Source: Deinococcus cellulosilyticus NBRC 106333 = KACC 11606 | GTDB lineage: Bacteria; Deinococcota; Deinococci; Deinococcales; Deinococcaceae | Assembly (NCBI RefSeq): GCF_007990775.1 | Contig: NZ_BJXB01000023.1 | Coordinates: forward strand, 1-64,000 | Reading direction: 5' to 3' | Length of the DNA: 64,000 nt | Shown here: positions 63,701-64,000 of the stretch, piece after piece | Position numbering within the stretch: the stretch's first letter is position 1 | How the letters are laid out: each line of letters begins with the position of its first letter | Position numbers and translations under genes: made by a program | Notes under the pieces: generated by a model | Database searches by the model: none | Seen by the model: the letters and a program-made list of their open reading frames with translations, nothing else | What the model was told of the DNA's origin: nothing

Positions 63701-64000
63701 TGGTCGGCGTAAAACTTCTCTTTTTCAGCTTCGGTTTGACGTTCGGTTTTGGGTTTCTTGCCGAACCTCCAGGCCCCTTTCAAGCCCAAGAGGCGCTGCG
63801 CCTGATAATCGGTCTGAATCAGCTCCATCCGGCGCTCACGCCTCAGGGGGATGTCCTCAAAAGTCTCCCGGGACATGATGACCAGATCCCACGATTCTGC
63901 GGACAGCTGGGCGAGTTTTGCTTTGCGGGTGGCGGCGTTGTCTTCCACCCACTTGCCGTTTTTCTGGGTGAGGCCAATCACCATCACCTTTTTGCCTTCC
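60790..64000 (-). CDS. large SF2/SNF2-type helicase (DarB-like), interrupted by an intein, N-terminus cut by the window
   Basis: The visible part is one open frame of 1065 residues; the gene continues beyond the edge. After removal of the intein the extein reads ...GIDCVIADEGH-CYKNLYA..., giving motif II DEGH with C as the +1 extein residue. Motif III is YVLTATPTKN and motif VI is TYWQRLGRGVRQGN. The segment MSRETFEDIPL and the overall style match the giant helicase/methylase (P1 DarB-like, 'N12') proteins of phages and plasmids, which are linked to protection from restriction. Whether a methylase domain is present lies outside the window. It overlaps the next gene by 8 nt. Confidence 0.8.
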   Translation of the reverse strand, partial: EGKKVMVIGLTQKNGKWVEDNAATRKAKLAQLSAESWDLVIMSRETFEDIPLRRERRMELIQTDYQAQRLLGLKGAWRFGKKPKTERQTEAEKEKFYADQLAKVKSAGPADIAFEDLGIDCVIADEGHCFPAGTLVDGRPIETFKPGDRVQAFNHATGQVEWSEVLNVQVRTPVDLFRVKLHDGQELVCTGSHPFFTQDGYVFARDLLKGDKVYRTPTGIHSGRFNCVEKETPASRSTRSDFALPALPEAVSTQQSAGLEAPQTQRSGVLLQQVLPGQACAPAQQQVSQQHPAGQCTPHRRTARADGPNAVARLDPRSPGENAENHAREGNSPCAPWGERSGADRRTIRLVGGTLAGDTTGVDTGAPHSDVATQGQWLPHQLQGGSGVAGPEDCRRVRRPIALIPYPKGPRPEETKVLGVAWVESVQVLQPGDSGEYGGLCPGGVVYNLEVAVHHNYFAEGILVHNCYKNLYAAPAVFGETPKFMGAGAESNRAMDFHHKMRHVRSMTGGRGTYVLTATPTKNSPLEIYNMLTLVTDHLEANGVPGVDDFINRYCDIQGIIVPTKDGSVSSSPAVVGFQNLGELRDVMGRYMVREDAQTAVTKDGIGLKLPERVDFEQYFEMHPAVWDTYQHLRQAARNAKIQDNGEDHLFAIMAKMRKLTLDPALFSPSFAGLPNPRFQKAAELAQNALKEGGKAVVFMDLGQASQEDEDGNEGDAYDRLVDHFVAAGIPRDQIAVVTAQRVKKATDRQKIEQAYNDGKIKIVIGNTPTIGEGFNLQNGTTDMIHMDTPWDPGTYWQRLGRGVRQGNPVDQVRNHVLLGKGSFDSLTYTTMLGKKGWQQQVWDSSIDHAENATGLDLEDIALALSDDPEETRKQIKEAKEKLNQGAAKAALRNAMSTYADYLDLRTAWLKRAREAQGRKDGPTDNDRRVLAQREHELKALRDHLKNNEHFAPYAKLLDYAGPVIVSPQAVPLHQGMHLTVLQQGQPKGIRVNRVDDDGTIWVTGPGLSGNIKVSALPSIVSWEPAEEKYYYYDGAHERPSFAKAVLVTRRPGVGRKTVLLVKRGAQHA
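62602..63615 (-). mobile_element. intein inserted in the helicase DExH motif
   Basis: The insert is 338 codons long, from C1 (TGT at 63615-63613) to the last Asn (AAC at 62604-62602) before Cys+1. Block A reads CFPAGTLVDGRPIETFKPGDRV. Block B has T62-G-S-H65 (CTGSHPFF). The C-terminal blocks read YNLEVAVHHNYFAEGILVHN, ending in HN before C, as required for splicing. The middle of the frame (about intein residues 98-315) is low-complexity and unlike any domain. In the +1 frame of the same DNA a nuclease is encoded. The Hint halves look intact, so splicing is expected if the linker is tolerated. Confidence 0.88.
62646..63320 (-). CDS. VSR/DUF559-like homing endonuclease nested out of frame in the intein
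   Basis: The +1 frame encodes up to 224 residues from the GTG at 63320 (no clear RBS). A zinc ribbon lies near the start (CQHCQKPF ... FFCSKSCRARH), then a helical linker, then a VSR-like nuclease core: YKVDLAWPDLKIAVECDGPSH, then RKAQDQKKQKFLESLGWKVFRFSN, with the D, E and H of the family present. Its composition is protein-like while the intein frame over the same DNA is not. The stop at 62646 is just before the C-terminal Hint block. Standalone translation, or fusion to the N-terminal Hint via a +1 shift at AAA-G (about 63314), are both possible. Confidence 0.72.
   Translation of the reverse strand: MSRKKHLPPAAPAPTLPCQHCQKPFQLNKVQDWKRRKHNEVVFFCSKSCRARHAHQHNSKFRSSIQQANARRTEELREQMARMRLLALTPEVREKMQKTMRERGIRPVRRGGNGQGLTDAQSALWVELWRVTQLEWIPEHPIRTLQPRGSGYPTNYKVDLAWPDLKIAVECDGPSHSSLTRKAQDQKKQKFLESLGWKVFRFSNQEILENTEACAQAVWSTTSK

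Overview
The window is almost entirely the genome of a large contractile-tailed temperate phage (prophage or phage-plasmid), with cargo genes inserted between its structural genes. The host is most likely a Deinococcus or close relative. The evidence is a single-stranded-DNA-binding protein with two OB folds in one chain, a form typical of Deinococcus-Thermus; promoters whose -10 box lies 7 nt before the start codon (leaderless mRNAs, common in Deinococcus); and moderately GC-rich sequence with many G/C-ending codons. The host assignment is inference. No rRNA, tRNA, CRISPR array or complete attachment site was seen, and no end of the phage genome is visible.

Layout. 1-2758 (+): replication/recombination genes (RuvC-like resolvase, Crp/Fnr-like regulator, zinc-ribbon protein, two-OB SSB). 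2928-8763 (-): a complete type I restriction-modification operon (hsdR, hsdM, hsdS). 9292-12173 (+): terminase small and large subunits. 12274-12713 (+): a cobalamin-riboswitch-like RNA before a small membrane protein. 12802-16915: small proteins, an ECF-sigma-like protein lacking region 4, and a tyrosine recombinase. 17194-18262 (+): a RelA/SpoT-fold protein overlapping a small partner gene, a possible toxSAS toxin-antitoxin pair. 18347-21907 (-): dNMP kinase, metallophosphoesterase and unknowns. 22038-23690 (-): lysis cassette (holins, small lipoprotein, endolysin). 23726-30969 (-): tail fibre and baseplate genes.

31747-35975 is a chromosomal-type electrophile/quinone-stress cassette (MarR regulator, quinone reductase, DoxX, two VOC dioxygenase-like proteins) lying inside the tail region. 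37043-47069 (-) resumes with the baseplate spike, hub, tape measure and tail chaperones, and contains a plus-strand pair of probable structural genes. 47429-49051 holds a lipoprotein nuclease convergent with a SMI1/KNR4 protein. 49223-59103 (-) holds tail tube, sheath, neck/connector proteins, capsid, scaffold and protease. 59216-60398 is an AT-rich two-gene cassette of unknown function. 60465-64000 (-) is a small protein and a large SF2 helicase, cut by the window edge, whose DExH motif is interrupted by an intein that carries a VSR-like endonuclease in a different reading frame.

Regulation. A short motif (TTACGGCAG, or CTGCCGTAA on the other strand) lies about 20 nt before the first start codon of nearly every late transcription unit, often directly after a terminator, and looks like the late promoter element. 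A perfect 18-bp palindrome (TACAGTTGTACAACTGTA) and near copies occupy five intergenic gaps, like repressor operators or stoperators. A second palindrome (GATA-N11-TATC) occurs at three places. The structural operon appears to have acquired at least four independent cargo insertions (RM system, quinone cassette, nuclease/SMI1, AT-rich pair).
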